Assembly: GCA_030770535.1 (NCBI GenBank)
Contig: JASVEC010000045.1
Coordinates: 228,612-292,611 of the forward strand
Length of the DNA: 64,000 nucleotides
From: Batkoa obscura
Lineage: Eukaryota > Entomophthoromycota > Entomophthoromycetes > Entomophthorales > Batkoaceae
Direction of reading: 5' to 3'
A program made the position numbers and the translations under genes. Positions 23,558 to 33,957 of the stretch are shown piece after piece (the stretch's first letter is position 1; the number at the start of each line of letters is the position of its first letter). A model generated the notes under the pieces. The model worked only from the letters and a program-made list of their open reading frames with translations. It was not told the origin of the DNA and did no database searches.

Positions 23558-24764
23558 TCTTTTTTAAAAAATAGCATAGATAAATAAAATGTTTTTATCT
23601 ATTTGTTATTTTTTAAATGAAAATATTGATCTTCTTTTGATAGTCCTTAATCATTTTGATTTTTTAATTGTTTTTAGATATAATTTACCATTGTTAATTT
23701 TGCCCTGATAAAGCGATTAGTTCTTTTTGTTTGGTCTTGATATTAATTTTTTAATTATCGTGTACGCTAAACAAAGCAGCCATATTCTTTCTTTTTTGTA
23801 GATCACTCAAAAGAAAATCAGAAAATCAAATTAGTAGTATTACTTATTAAAATAAAATTACAAATAGTTATAAAATTTTAGATAAACAAAATAATGCTAA
23901 ATAAGTATTAGTACTATGAGCAGGAGTATCATCCCTCAAAGCAAAAAAGTAAACAAGTTAGAAAGAATAACAGCAATATCATATTAACCAGAGGTAAGTT
24001 TAATATACAACTCCTCAAATCCTATACAACCTGATTTTCAATGGTTTTTAGAGCCATTTATCTTTTATTCAGCTTATTTAATGCCTGTTTGTAGATTTCA
24101 GTATGGTTTTGACAATTTTATTATGAAATGAGCAGTTAGTTAGATCACAATAGATTTACAGTAGTTGTATATAAAGAGACCTCATAAATAATCATCTATT
24201 GTTTTTCTATTTTTTTGATTCCGCATCCATAAGGACGAATTAGTAAATTTTAATTCTATAAATGAAATTCATGTAAGGTTGGTTACAAAATCGATTTTAT
24301 CAATTAGCCTTTCTAGAAATATTTTGTACTTTTAAATTATTAAAACTGTAAATAGTATAGCTTTATTTAAAAGCCTTTGCTAAAATTTAAATATTTGCCT
24401 AGTACATTTGAAAACATCATCACTATAAAAAAAGCTATATGGGGATGATTTTTTTGATTTCATTACTTTTTCGATTTTTTGAGCGCTATTTGAGTGGAAA
24501 GATTATTAGTAAAACCCTCAAACAAAAAACATCCCCCATATGTTGATTCGAGAATCTACTATTTTATAAAAATCTATTGGAATACTATCAGACAGTGATG
24601 TTATTTGCGTTATTTACATTCTCAATAAGTACAAAAATTACGATTGAGTCATTTTATTAAATATTCTAAAATAAAACTCAAAAACAGAAAATCTTGTATA
24701 AAATCTTATTTTTATTTAAAGTAGCATTAAATAAGTTGGACACTTTTACCTAGTTACTTGGTTA
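23558..24764. other. Intergenic with one short element
   Basis: 1.2 kb AT-rich between two predicted secreted protein genes; contains the element at 24437-24541. No other feature seen. Confidence 0.5.
24437..24541. repeat. Short inverted-repeat element
   Basis: TA-flanked copy with TGGGGATGATTTTTTTGA start, GAGCGCTATTTGAGTGG centre and AACATCCCCCA end. Confidence 0.88.
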
Positions 24765-25061
24765 TTATTTAGCATCACCTTGGGATTCATCTTCTGGTGC
24801 AGATGCAGCTTTAGCTTGTTTTTTAGCTTTAGGGGCATTAGGTATAACATCATGAAGATCAAGGAGTTGGAGTCTCTTTGCAGCACCTTGTATTCTATTT
24901 AATATACTTGAACCACCACTAAATAACTTACTGCCTTTCTTAGGTCCAGAACCGGCAGCAGTATTTTGTGTACCAGCAGCATTTCCAATATCTTCACAAA
25001 CGATAGAGTTAGCTAATAAACCAAATAAAGCAATGGATACAATTCTGAAATTCATTTTCAA
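24765..25061 (-). CDS. Predicted small secreted protein, 98 residues
   Basis: The N-terminus MKMNFRIVSIALFGLLANSIVCED is a strong signal peptide with a likely cut after NSIVC. The mature 75 residues are rich in Ala, Gly, Lys and Ser, with a short amphipathic stretch (ILNRIQGAAKRLQLLDLHDV) and an acidic end (PEDESQGDAK). There is no cysteine after the signal and no recognised domain. The start could be the first or third codon (MKM or MNF). Single exon. It may be a small secreted or vesicle-lumen protein; function unknown. Confidence 0.6.
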   Translation of the reverse strand: MKMNFRIVSIALFGLLANSIVCEDIGNAAGTQNTAAGSGPKKGSKLFSGGSSILNRIQGAAKRLQLLDLHDVIPNAPKAKKQAKAASAPEDESQGDAK

Positions 25062-25605
25062 TATAGTAAATACAAAATATAAAATTATTTTATAACAAAA
25101 TAAATTACAAACGAGTTTTTATTTTAAATTGTAATGATTTACATTCTCAATCTTAAACTGATCAATTTTAATAAAACTCATATGTAAATTTAATATGCAA
25201 AATATTTTTTACTAATTGTCCCCTCCTTTACTATTTTAAATTTTGGGAATTAACTAGCCAATACGCTGTTCAAGCTCAGATGATGTGCTAGTTAGCTGTT
25301 CATTTTAAAATAAAAACTGAATTAGTGAGCATCAGATTAATACGATAGAACAGAGGTTTGGTTATAAAATTCACCATTTATCAATATATATTTGAACTTA
25401 AACAGTAGTTACATTAGTTAATTTTTTGAATTTTTAGATACCAAAAAAGGATAATAGATAAAAAACATTCCCATTATTAATTTAGAATTTTCACTCTAAA
25501 ATTCAATTCATCATCCAATTATTTCGTTTCATTTTAGCTTTGTTTAAGTATAATTGAATAATATAATAGCAATAATAACGATAACGGTAGTTGACTAAAA
25601 TTATT

Positions 25606-25713
25606 ATATGGGGATGTATTTTTGTGTTTAAGGATTTTACTAACAATTTTTCCGCTTTAAATAGTGTTTAAAAAATGGAAAAAATAATGAAGTCAAAAAA
25701 AACACTCCCATAT
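25606..25713. repeat. Short inverted-repeat element
   Basis: TA-flanked copy, TGGGGATGTATTTTTGTG start, TTAAAAAATGGAAAAA in the internal stem, AACACTCCCA end. Confidence 0.88.
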
Positions 25714-25883
25714 AAATTTTATAGTCTATGATCTATTTTTATCGTTATAAAATTTATTAAATCAGGCTTAAAGTGGGGAGATCTCTATTATAACTATTCA
25801 TTTAGTAATTTCTACTAATTTCAATCATTTCTTTCAATTACTGTAAAGAATTTATGGTTCTATTGATTGAAACTTATTTAAAA

Positions 25884-25987
25884 TATTAGGGATGCATTTT
25901 TGTTTAAGAATTTCACTAACAGTTTTTCCACCCAAATAGCGCTTAAAAAATGAAAAAAGTAATGAAATCAAAAAACACCCCGAATAT
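25884..25987. repeat. Short inverted-repeat element
   Basis: TAGGGATGCATTTTTGTT start, AAATAGCGCTTAAAAAA centre, AAACACCCCGA end. The flanks are AT on both sides. Confidence 0.8.
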
Positions 25988-26178
25988 GTAAAGCTATAAA
26001 CTTTCCTAAGAGTAATTAGAGTAAAGTTTCAATGATCAAACTGGCTTTTGGTTAGAACAGTAGCTTAATTTTTTGAACTTTTTAATAAAGAATTAATTTT
26101 TACTAAAAATTAGCAGTTGCTTTCCAATCTATTATTCTCAATATAACACATGCAATTTTTTTTTAGATTTTACACCCC

Positions 26179-26576
26179 TGTGAAATATCGCTTTGTCAGT
26201 CTCATGGTTATTTATTTTGATTTGTTATGAGAATTTCTAGTTCCACCCAAAAGAATATTATCTTCTCATTTTGATACTTATACTTTTCAGAGTATAAAAG
26301 AGTTTACAGAGTATAATAGTTCGAGGCTTTTTAACTGAATTAATCCCTGATATCTCGAACATTTAATAAAGCCACTAAGTTTTCTTAATAGTATTTTACA
26401 TAGATTTTACATTAGTATTGTCTATTCTATTTGTCTTATATAGCTTGTAACCTATTACGTGCTATTCCTCATAACCCAAGTCTATCTTAGTCACATAAAC
26501 TAAGACCTTTCGACTTACAGTGTAGTCAACCCAGCAATAGCTGTTCTTGACTCCAAACCCTGAGTACCAGATTTCA
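26179..26576 (-). mobile_element. LTR-like fossil (solo), ~400 bp with direct repeats at its edges
   Basis: It starts TGTGAAATATCG and finishes CCAGATTTCA, so the ends form a short inverted repeat of the TG...CA kind. The bases ACACCCC stand directly before it and again at its end, which fits a 5-6 bp target duplication. That supports a solo long terminal repeat left by recombination. It shares its whole length with 19590-20052 and its arm with 61926-62660. Near its middle it carries two copies of the 19-bp unit that is expanded in the subtelomeric copy. Confidence 0.65.
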
Positions 26577-26778
26577 CACCCCACTACTTTTAAAAAAACT
26601 TTACACTTAATAAAATAATACTGTTGTTCAAGACTTTAAATATTTATGTCAATGTGTATGGTTTACAAGTGAAGTTTAAAGTTAAATTTGAATTTAGCTA
26701 TCATATAATATCATACAACAATAATTAATAAAAATAAAAATACAAATACGAATAGATCAAACAACCTTTAAATGAATT

Positions 26779-27577
26779 CTATTGTTTAACACCCTTTAAA
26801 TAATCAAGGATGTAATGAACTAAGTTAGGATATAACTGCTCGTCTATGATTTTTCGTTCCTGATAAGTGAAATTTTCAAGAACGTAGTTTGCAATTACGT
26901 CTTTATCTCTTGATTCAGGTCTAGATATACCAATCCTCAATCTAGCGAACTCCTTTTTATATTAAATAAATAAACATGGACATAAATGATAACTTGATAT
27001 GATCTTACGTTTACATTAAGGCATTTAATTATAGAACTAATCCCATTATGGCCACTAGATAGGAATTATAGCATTTATAAAAATTATATATAATATTTAC
27101 TTTGCACTTCCTTTTAGTTTCAATGAAAATTTACCTAGGTCTCTTTCAAGGTCATCTTGAAGAACTAATAATTGGTTTTTGTTTAATTTTTCTGATTTCA
27201 CTGGATACAATTGTAAATTAAAAATAATAAATGATTTAATAAATAAGTACTTGAAGCTTTAACGGATATTCCACTTAAATTCATATAAGTTTCTGGTTTT
27301 AATAAAATAAGTTCGGATTCATTGTTTACTTCATTATTATTTAGATTAATTATTCGTTTACATATATGAGATTGAAGGTATTTATTATATTGAAATTTCA
27401 TTCCAAATTCTAGGCTTAATTTATCAACAATATTGAATCCTATATTATGTCTTGTATTAGCATATCTTGATCCTGGATTTCCCAATCCTATTATCTATTT
27501 AGTTTTAAGATATTATTTAGTTGGTTGTTGTAGAATTATTGTGTATTTCGTACCATCAATTTAGTTAGATTTGGCAT
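26779..27577 (-). CDS. PTH1: Peptidyl-tRNA hydrolase, bacterial/mitochondrial Pth type
   Basis: Five or so exons. The first is only 24 nt (27554-27577, MPNLTKLM) and joins to IIGLGNPGSRYANTRHNIGF, the Pth signature with the catalytic histidine (NTRHN). ILLKPETYMNLSG is the second conserved block. LLVLQDDLERDLGKFSLKLKGSAKGHNGISSI is the third (catalytic Asp in the QDDLE stretch, and the GGHNG-type loop), and FARLRIGISRP the fourth. The stop is at 26779-26781. Pth frees tRNA from peptidyl-tRNA that drops off ribosomes. The short N-terminus gives no obvious mitochondrial presequence, although this type acts in mitochondria in fungi. It is a housekeeping gene isolated in a repeat-rich tract. Confidence 0.9.
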
Positions 27578-27856
27578 TTGATAAAAGATTTTAAACCCAT
27601 TTTTAAAAAGTTATCCATTAAACTGTTCATCTAATGATTTGATTGGGCTATTAAAATCTAGTGTATTCAATATTTTGAACCTGAAGTGCTCATTTTACAT
27701 CACATTTGAGCTTAATTATTTTTTGGAAGTTTAAGTTAACGATCCGCCTATTAAAAAACATCCTCTCTTTTATTTTCCTTCATTAGGCTTTTTCTAACTC
27801 TTTAGATGAGAAGACTACTTGGTTAAAAGTTATTTGGGCTTTTTACAAAATTTACT

Positions 27857-27962
27857 ATATGGCGGATTTTTTTTTGCTTCATTACTTTTTCTATCTTTTA
27901 AGTACTATTTAAGCGGAAATTTTGTTGGTAAAATTCTTAAATACAAAAATACATCCCCATAT
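27857..27962. repeat. Short inverted-repeat element
   Basis: TA-flanked copy, TGGCGGATTTTTTTTTGC start and AAAATACATCCCCA end. Confidence 0.88.
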
Positions 27963-28148
27963 CCTTGAAAGAGCTTATCGAAGCATACTATACACTCTTC
28001 ATTAGCTTCTTCTTTCTGAAAAATCAATACTATTGGTTATGATTTTATACGTTTCAAAGTAATTTCTTTCAATTGTACTTCCCTTGGAGTACCAATTTAT
28101 GCACCATAGTCTGATAGATAAGCACTTAGGTACATATACATTTAAAAA

Positions 28149-29110
28149 TTAAATTAAAGACATTGAACAAGAAAAGTCACTAAAAACACAAATCAAAACG
28201 ATAGCCATAACTAAAGGAGATATGGGTTTCCTTAATATCTCCCTTACAAACTGCTGTTTACTGAGCAAATGGCTTAAAGGATCAGAATCTAACTCTATAG
28301 GTTCGTGGTAATTCCATCCAAAACTGATACTCACGTTTTTGGTCTCCATAATAAAGCTCTTATCTTCAATACCAACCGCTCCATGCAGAGCATGCCATTT
28401 ATTTTCCTACTTTCCACATTTATTTACATGTTGAAAGGTTTCGGGAACAATTTCATTCCTTTGTTTCCCAAGGATAACACTAGTAACAACATCAGAGAAC
28501 CATCTAACAAAGATCTATATAAAATATTGACTTCACCTAATTATCGCGTGAGTAGATTTCTCTCGTCTATCGTAACCAATCCTTGATTCTTGCTCAGATT
28601 GAAATCCTATATCTGATTAGAATGTAATGGTGTTTATATGTCAGAAACCAGGCGAATTCATTCGTTCCCATTATTATCTGACTCCTGCACGTTATGTCTT
28701 TCAAAAGAGGCAAATATTAGTTATAAGTTTACTTCCTTCCCATTTGCATCTTCACTATGGACCTTGATCTGGGATTTCTTTCCTTAAAAATTTCCTCCGC
28801 AACTCTCCATCATAGAGGGATATTGCACCACTTCTTACAGAAATCCCAAGTATAAAAACTTATATTGCTATAATGGTATGCTCTATTTTCTTTTTCACCC
28901 CCCCTCCCATAACAAGTTATTGTCCCATCCGAACTTTATTGCTCCCACTAATCTCTTTCCAGACTGCTGAAACTTCTACTTCAACGGACTTCATCCCTCT
29001 ATCGCACGACTTGCATACAAAAAGGACACTATAAAAGCTTTAATTCCTTTTTTTGTTAGTGGATTTGGAAAATCTATGGTAACAGCTTTTACTCACTTTT
29101 GTGAAAGCCA
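28149..29110 (-). pseudogene. Decayed gene, possibly a thioredoxin-fold membrane protein
   Basis: This kilobase is less AT-rich than its surroundings. On the minus strand it gives coherent peptide runs broken by stops and frame changes: NPLTKKGIKAFIVSFLYA, then CDRGMKSVEVEVSAVWKEIS in another frame, VQYPSMM, FVRWFSDVVTSVILGKQ, and a C-terminal 66-residue run ending in a hydrophobic segment (PLVMAIVLICVFSDFSCSMSLI). The order of a beta strand, a degraded active-site area, a helix with WKE and a YPS turn recalls a thioredoxin/PDI domain with a C-terminal membrane anchor. That assignment is weak. What is seen is an old coding region that no longer has an open frame. Confidence 0.4.
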
Positions 29111-29414
29111 ATCACTCTTTGACTTTGTCTCACTTTAACATCTTATCTCCACACAGTTATTAACTAGTAAAACATATAGACCTACAGTCTCTGGGTTTAA
29201 AAAAAACCACTTTTTTAAAAAGAGCGCCTATATATTTATATAAACTAATAGTTTTAAATATAATTAGTCAAAGCATTGAAATAGGAGTAACTTTATTTAG
29301 TTAAATATAAATATTTTAAAACATATAAATATGATAAGAGCATCGAGTCCAAAGAGTTTAGTAGATAGCAAATCATTGGGATTTGAAATGCTTCAAATTT
29401 TTAAAAAAACTTCA

Positions 29415-29880
29415 ATAGCCATGAGCATTTTGTCTTTACCTAATGCCTTTTTCAAGCCCTCGCTTCGGGATTAAGTGAATTCTATTTTGACCCACAAAAT
29501 CGTAGCAATCAAGGGCAACCTCAATGGAGGTTTCTTTTACATCTTTGTTCTTCATCAAGCACTCTTTGATCTCCCGAAGAAATGCGTTTTGATACTTGTA
29601 ATCAGTATCTAAATCTTTGCTAAGGACCTTTGCTATTCCTTCTCCATTGATACACTCAGGACCTAATTTCGGTTATTAGTTGATCATTAAAAAACAGAAA
29701 CTAGTTCTATCAGAAAAAATAACTCACTTAACGCACTCACCAACTTCAACAATATGATGTGCTATTACGGTATTTAACAATTCTATGGCATAATCTTTAG
29801 AACAAACAGAAGCAAACTTCATGACAATAACTCCTTAATCCTTTTTTGCACTCCATTATACACCCTCTAGTTTCACGATA
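29415..29880 (-). pseudogene. Decayed or fragmentary gene, unrecognised
   Basis: A minus-strand reading from an ATG near 29820 gives MKFASVCSKDYAIELLNTVI followed by AHHIVEVG, a good GTGAGT donor and an acceptor near 29670, then PECINGEGIAKVLSKDLDTD with a long helical run to FVGQNRIHL. Downstream, a second frame continues plausibly (LKKALGKDKMLMAIEVFLKI), and upstream another frame reads VYNGVQKRIKELLS. This implies the original protein was longer and the frame has been lost at least twice. Like its neighbour at 28149-29110, it is richer in GC than the flanks. I cannot name the family. It could instead be a short live gene ending at the first stop. Confidence 0.4.
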
Positions 29881-29963
29881 GAGGCCAACCATGAGTTTAT
29901 CAAATTTCTACTTACAACACCCCTTTAGATATTTAACTACATCGTACCCTCTAAAATGTTAGG

Positions 29964-30069
29964 ATATGGTGATATTTTTTTGGTTTCATTGCTTTTTCCA
30001 TTTTTTAAGCCCTATTTGAGCGAAAAAATTGTTAGTAAAATTCTTAAACACAAAAATACATTCCCATAT
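29964..30069. repeat. Short inverted-repeat element
   Basis: TA-flanked, TGGTGATATTTTTTTGG start, AAAATACATTCCCA end. Confidence 0.85.
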
Positions 30070-30712
30070 ATTTCAATGTTAAATGAGAAATAAACCAAAG
30101 GCTGATTTATCTAAAGCCACGAAAATTTGGCGTTTATCGTTATTTACTAATATGGCTTTTAATGCTGTTGGTGTACACAATGACTATTCAATATAAATAA
30201 ATCATATAATAATCTTTTCAATCTATGAAGTATAGCTTAATATTTCATAGAGCTTTATATATTCTAGTATTTTTGAATAAGGCCATAATTACATGCTCAT
30301 TTTTTAATGGCTAATATCATATTTACATCGATATTTCCATTAGACTTAGTTTAGTACAAGTTATTTAAAGTATGGTATGATCATAACTTTGTAGCTTAGA
30401 GCATTCTTTACTATAACATATAATTAATCATGATCAAATACAAAACCCTATCTCACATTTACACTAGTTAACTAATATTTTATTAAAAGATCATATTATA
30501 TTTAACTATAATTTTTTAATTAACAGATGTTATAAATTTTTATAGAAATAATATGATGATAGTTTTATAACATTTATTCTATAATGAGTTATTTAAAAGT
30601 TTTAGCTTAATCATAAGTATTTGACACAATCCGCTAATCTAAAGTTACTTTGCTTACAAAAAATAAACTTAAGATACTTATACTTATAAAAAAGAGATAA
30701 TGTAATTTTATC

Positions 30713-30813
30713 ATATGGGAATGTTTTTTTAGTCTCATCACTTTTTCCATTTTTTAAGTGCTATTTGAGTGGAAAGATTTTTTAGTAAAATTCTTAAAAA
30801 TACATCTCTATAT
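30713..30813. repeat. Short inverted-repeat element
   Basis: TA-flanked, TGGGAATGTTTTTTTAG start, slightly shortened right end with TACATCTCTA. Confidence 0.85.
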
Positions 30814-31263
30814 AGTTTTTCGTTACCAGCTATTTTATTATTCTCAATTTTTTCAGTTTTGAGTTTATAAGTAGTAATTGAAAAGTATTTGAATACATTT
30901 AGTTTTATTTCAAATAATATGTTTGAATAGAAAAAACAATATAATTATTTAATCAATTTTTTGTGGTTTAAATATGGTGCAACCATACAAAATAAAAGAC
31001 AATATTCTCTATTTCATTTGGTTTTTAACAACTCTAATAAAAGCATATTTATATTTATTGATATCAATATTTTTAAGCTTATATTAAACTAATAATACGT
31101 AATATCAGGTATCTTTTTGTTTTTTAAAAATATGATTGTTATAAAATGATCAATATAGAACTTGATAATTTTTTTAATATATAACTTATAATTTTAAATA
31201 AAAGAATTTTAAAGATTTGACTTATATAGTTCTAAGATTAATAATAATATTGAAGTAATTATC

Positions 31264-31367
31264 ATATGGGAATGTTTTTTAGTTTCATCGCTTTTTCTAT
31301 TTTTAAGCGCTATTTGTGTAGAAAAATTACTAGTGAAATCCTTAAACAAAAAAATACATCCCCATAT
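31264..31367. repeat. Short inverted-repeat element
   Basis: TA-flanked, TGGGAATGTTTTTTAG start, TTTTAAGCGCTATTTG centre, AATACATCCCCA end. Confidence 0.88.
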
Positions 31368-31754
31368 GTAATTATTTTAATCTAATTAGTATTTCAAAAA
31401 ATAGTCATCTATTGTTCTTTATAAAATAAATTTTAAAATAAGGATTAAAAGCGGTTTACTAGACAATGACTGGGTTACACAACTTAACACCATAATTATA
31501 TATTAATTTAATGATATAAATTTAAAACAGATTATAGAATATATAAACTATAAAATAATATATTATTCTAAGTCATAAATCAACTAATAACTTATACTTA
31601 TTTTGTTTTAAACTAAACTTCATAAATTAAATTTCCTATAAAAAAAGAGATTATACTTTATTTATTTCAGTTGAAGTTAATCTAAATTAATAGAGTTCAC
31701 AACATACTACATTTTTATAGTTCTAGGATTTGTTTTTATATATTTCATTATAAC

Positions 31755-31862
31755 AAATGGGAGTGTTTTTTTTGACTTCATTATTTTTTCCATTTTTCAA
31801 GCACTATTTAAGTGGAAAATTCGTTAGTAAAATTCTTAAACACAAAAATACATCCCCAAATG
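31755..31862. repeat. Short inverted-repeat element
   Basis: TGGGAGTGTTTTTTTTGA start, AAAATACATCCCCA end. The flanks are AA on both sides, as at 19061. Confidence 0.86.
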
Positions 31863-32375
31863 ATTGAGGGAGCCATAGTTATATCTTTATTTGCTTCATC
31901 CTTTTTCATTTTTTAGATCTTACCGGATAAACTTATTATTAACTTTAGTCAAATATCTACCTTAGAATGGTTGTAATGTCAATAAAATAGTTTTCTGACT
32001 TATGATTGAGAACAGATTTTGAAATATATTCAAAAAACAAATTTATACTATATTTGCTCGAATTAAAAGGTTGAATTTACTAAAATAATAATAAACAAGT
32101 TTAAAATTCATTAATTTTGATTTATTTAAAAAATTAAAGACAAATACAGTAAAAAAATGGGTTATATTAAAAAAACAATATATTAGAGAGTGTAATTATT
32201 TATTTGTTTTAGGTCTCAAGGTTTAAATTTAAACTCAGGAATATACTTTTTAGCATTGGAATGACATGTATATTCACCATAAATAGCATGGCCTATTCTC
32301 AATTTAATCATATTTAATGGTAAAATATTTTGTTTTTGATATCTACTCTTTTCCTTAAAGTTAATTATATTCAAA

Positions 32376-33281
32376 ATGGAAACTCAGGGTTCATATAATT
32401 ATTTCCATTACCTTACTATAGCTCTAATGTTTGTCACTATATTTATAAATATGTTTTTAATCTACTTTGCTTTACGCATCAAACCAATAACAAGGGATTT
32501 AAAGTTAATTATTGCAGTAGCAGCAGCAGAGTACTTTGTTCCAATAGTAGTGTTGATCGATTATATTTACTATTCTGTGACTAAACAACGTCTGATTCAT
32601 ATCACTTTAGGATGCCAAATCCTCGGATTTTTGATTAATGCTGTGTATTATTTTGAAGTTCAATTGAATGTGTTTTTAGCTGCAGAAAGGTTGTGTAAAG
32701 TGCTCAAAATTAAACTACCAAAATACATCTTTTTACCTTTACATATAAATGCTATATCTTTTATATTGCTAATACTTTACTGTGCTACTCAAAATTTAAT
32801 GGCACCTGCTTCTTCAGATTTAATTTGCATGTTATCTGTAACTGATTCCATCATTGGTTCAATTACATATCATTATTTAGTATTAAGTTTTTTTATTGGA
32901 GTTTTAATAGTATCATTCTGTTATTATAAATTAGCCAGGAATATTACATATATGAAAGATTTTATTCAAATTGAAATAAGCTCAGTTCCAACGTCAGGAA
33001 AAGATAATAGGATTTCCAGTTTAAATTCAGCTACAATTAGATTATATATTATATTAGTAGTATATGTTGTTTGTATGTCGGGATCAGTTTTATTTCATCT
33101 TTTAGAAAGTTCACTTCATTATAGTTGGGGAGAATTAAACCAAACAATTGTTATTATTAATCAAGTTGGGCAAATATTATTTGTTATTGGAATCTTAGCC
33201 AATTCGTCCTTACTTTTAATATTACACACTGGTATTGCAAAAGAAGTAAAGATGTTTTATAAAAGCATCAAATGTTGGTAA
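32376..33281 (+). CDS. Class A-like seven-transmembrane receptor (GPCR), divergent paralogue
   Basis: A single-exon 301-residue protein with seven hydrophobic segments, alignable over its length to the two receptors at 17409 and 21537 but clearly more distant. Shared marks are the IYFALRIKPIT turn after TM1, the TM3 cysteine (ITLGCQILGFLIN), AAERLCKVL after TM3, a loop-2 cysteine (SSDLICMLSV), CYYKLAR after TM5 and NSSLLLILHTGIAKEV at TM7. The third intracellular loop differs (VPTSGKDNRISSLNS), which is where G-protein contacts usually lie. The pseudogene at 45080-46165 is closest to this copy, sharing TNDLKLTAAI and GSIVYYYLLSSFFIGILMIS. Ligand unknown. Confidence 0.82.
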   Translation: METQGSYNYFHYLTIALMFVTIFINMFLIYFALRIKPITRDLKLIIAVAAAEYFVPIVVLIDYIYYSVTKQRLIHITLGCQILGFLINAVYYFEVQLNVFLAAERLCKVLKIKLPKYIFLPLHINAISFILLILYCATQNLMAPASSDLICMLSVTDSIIGSITYHYLVLSFFIGVLIVSFCYYKLARNITYMKDFIQIEISSVPTSGKDNRISSLNSATIRLYIILVVYVVCMSGSVLFHLLESSLHYSWGELNQTIVIINQVGQILFVIGILANSSLLLILHTGIAKEVKMFYKSIKCW

Positions 33282-33957
33282 TGCATAAAAGTAGTTAGTT
33301 TCAATTAAACAGTTTTAATACATATCAAATTATTATGTTTGTATTTGATCAGGTTAAATTTCGCTACTTTTAGTAAGCTAATATTTACCATACTAAGTAT
33401 GTTTAATTAAATTCTAAAACAACATTTTTTTATAATTAAACTCTTTCATTTATAAAAAAACAATATTAATATTAAAATAAAGATTTACTTATTATAGCAA
33501 GATTTAATATATAAGCCAAGCTACATAAATAACAACCGTATTATTTATATGAATTTTAATAAAAGTTTTATATTTGTAAGTAAATTAGTGAAGGATTAAA
33601 TATCACATCCTAAGAACATTAGAAGCTAGAGACACTTTAAACACCAGTTGCACTATTCATATATTTACATTTGAACTGCCAAAACCTTCAGTTTTTATTA
33701 TATTTATCATTATAATAAAATACCATTTTGTCCTATAGTCCTATTGAAAACTATTATCTGTTATATGACAATACTTTGAATTAATAAATAAATTAATAAC
33801 TAAATATATTGCTGTTCACATGTATGAAGTTAAATTTGTTAAAATAAATAATCTTTATTTTGAGAAAATTTTGGATTCTTAGCAATTTAATTAAGTTAAG
33901 TGATATTAAAATAGCATTTTATATTTCTTATAATATTAAGCTGGAAATTTAAATGGA
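33282..33957. other. Convergent 3' interval
   Basis: 676 bp AT-rich between the receptor and the guanylyltransferase gene, which face each other. Nothing recognised. Confidence 0.5.

Larger units (their letters stand above)
25062..26778. other. Repeat-rich intergenic interval
   Basis: 1.7 kb containing two short elements (25606-25713, 25884-25987) and an LTR-like fossil (26179-26576). The rest is AT-rich with no recognised gene. Confidence 0.6.
30070..32375. other. Very AT-rich interval with three short elements
   Basis: 2.3 kb between the decayed genes and the third receptor. Contains elements at 30713-30813, 31264-31367 and 31755-31862, spaced roughly 0.5 kb. A TTGCTTCATCCTTTTTCATTTTTTAG stretch near 31890 may be a further scrap. 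No gene seen. Confidence 0.55.
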
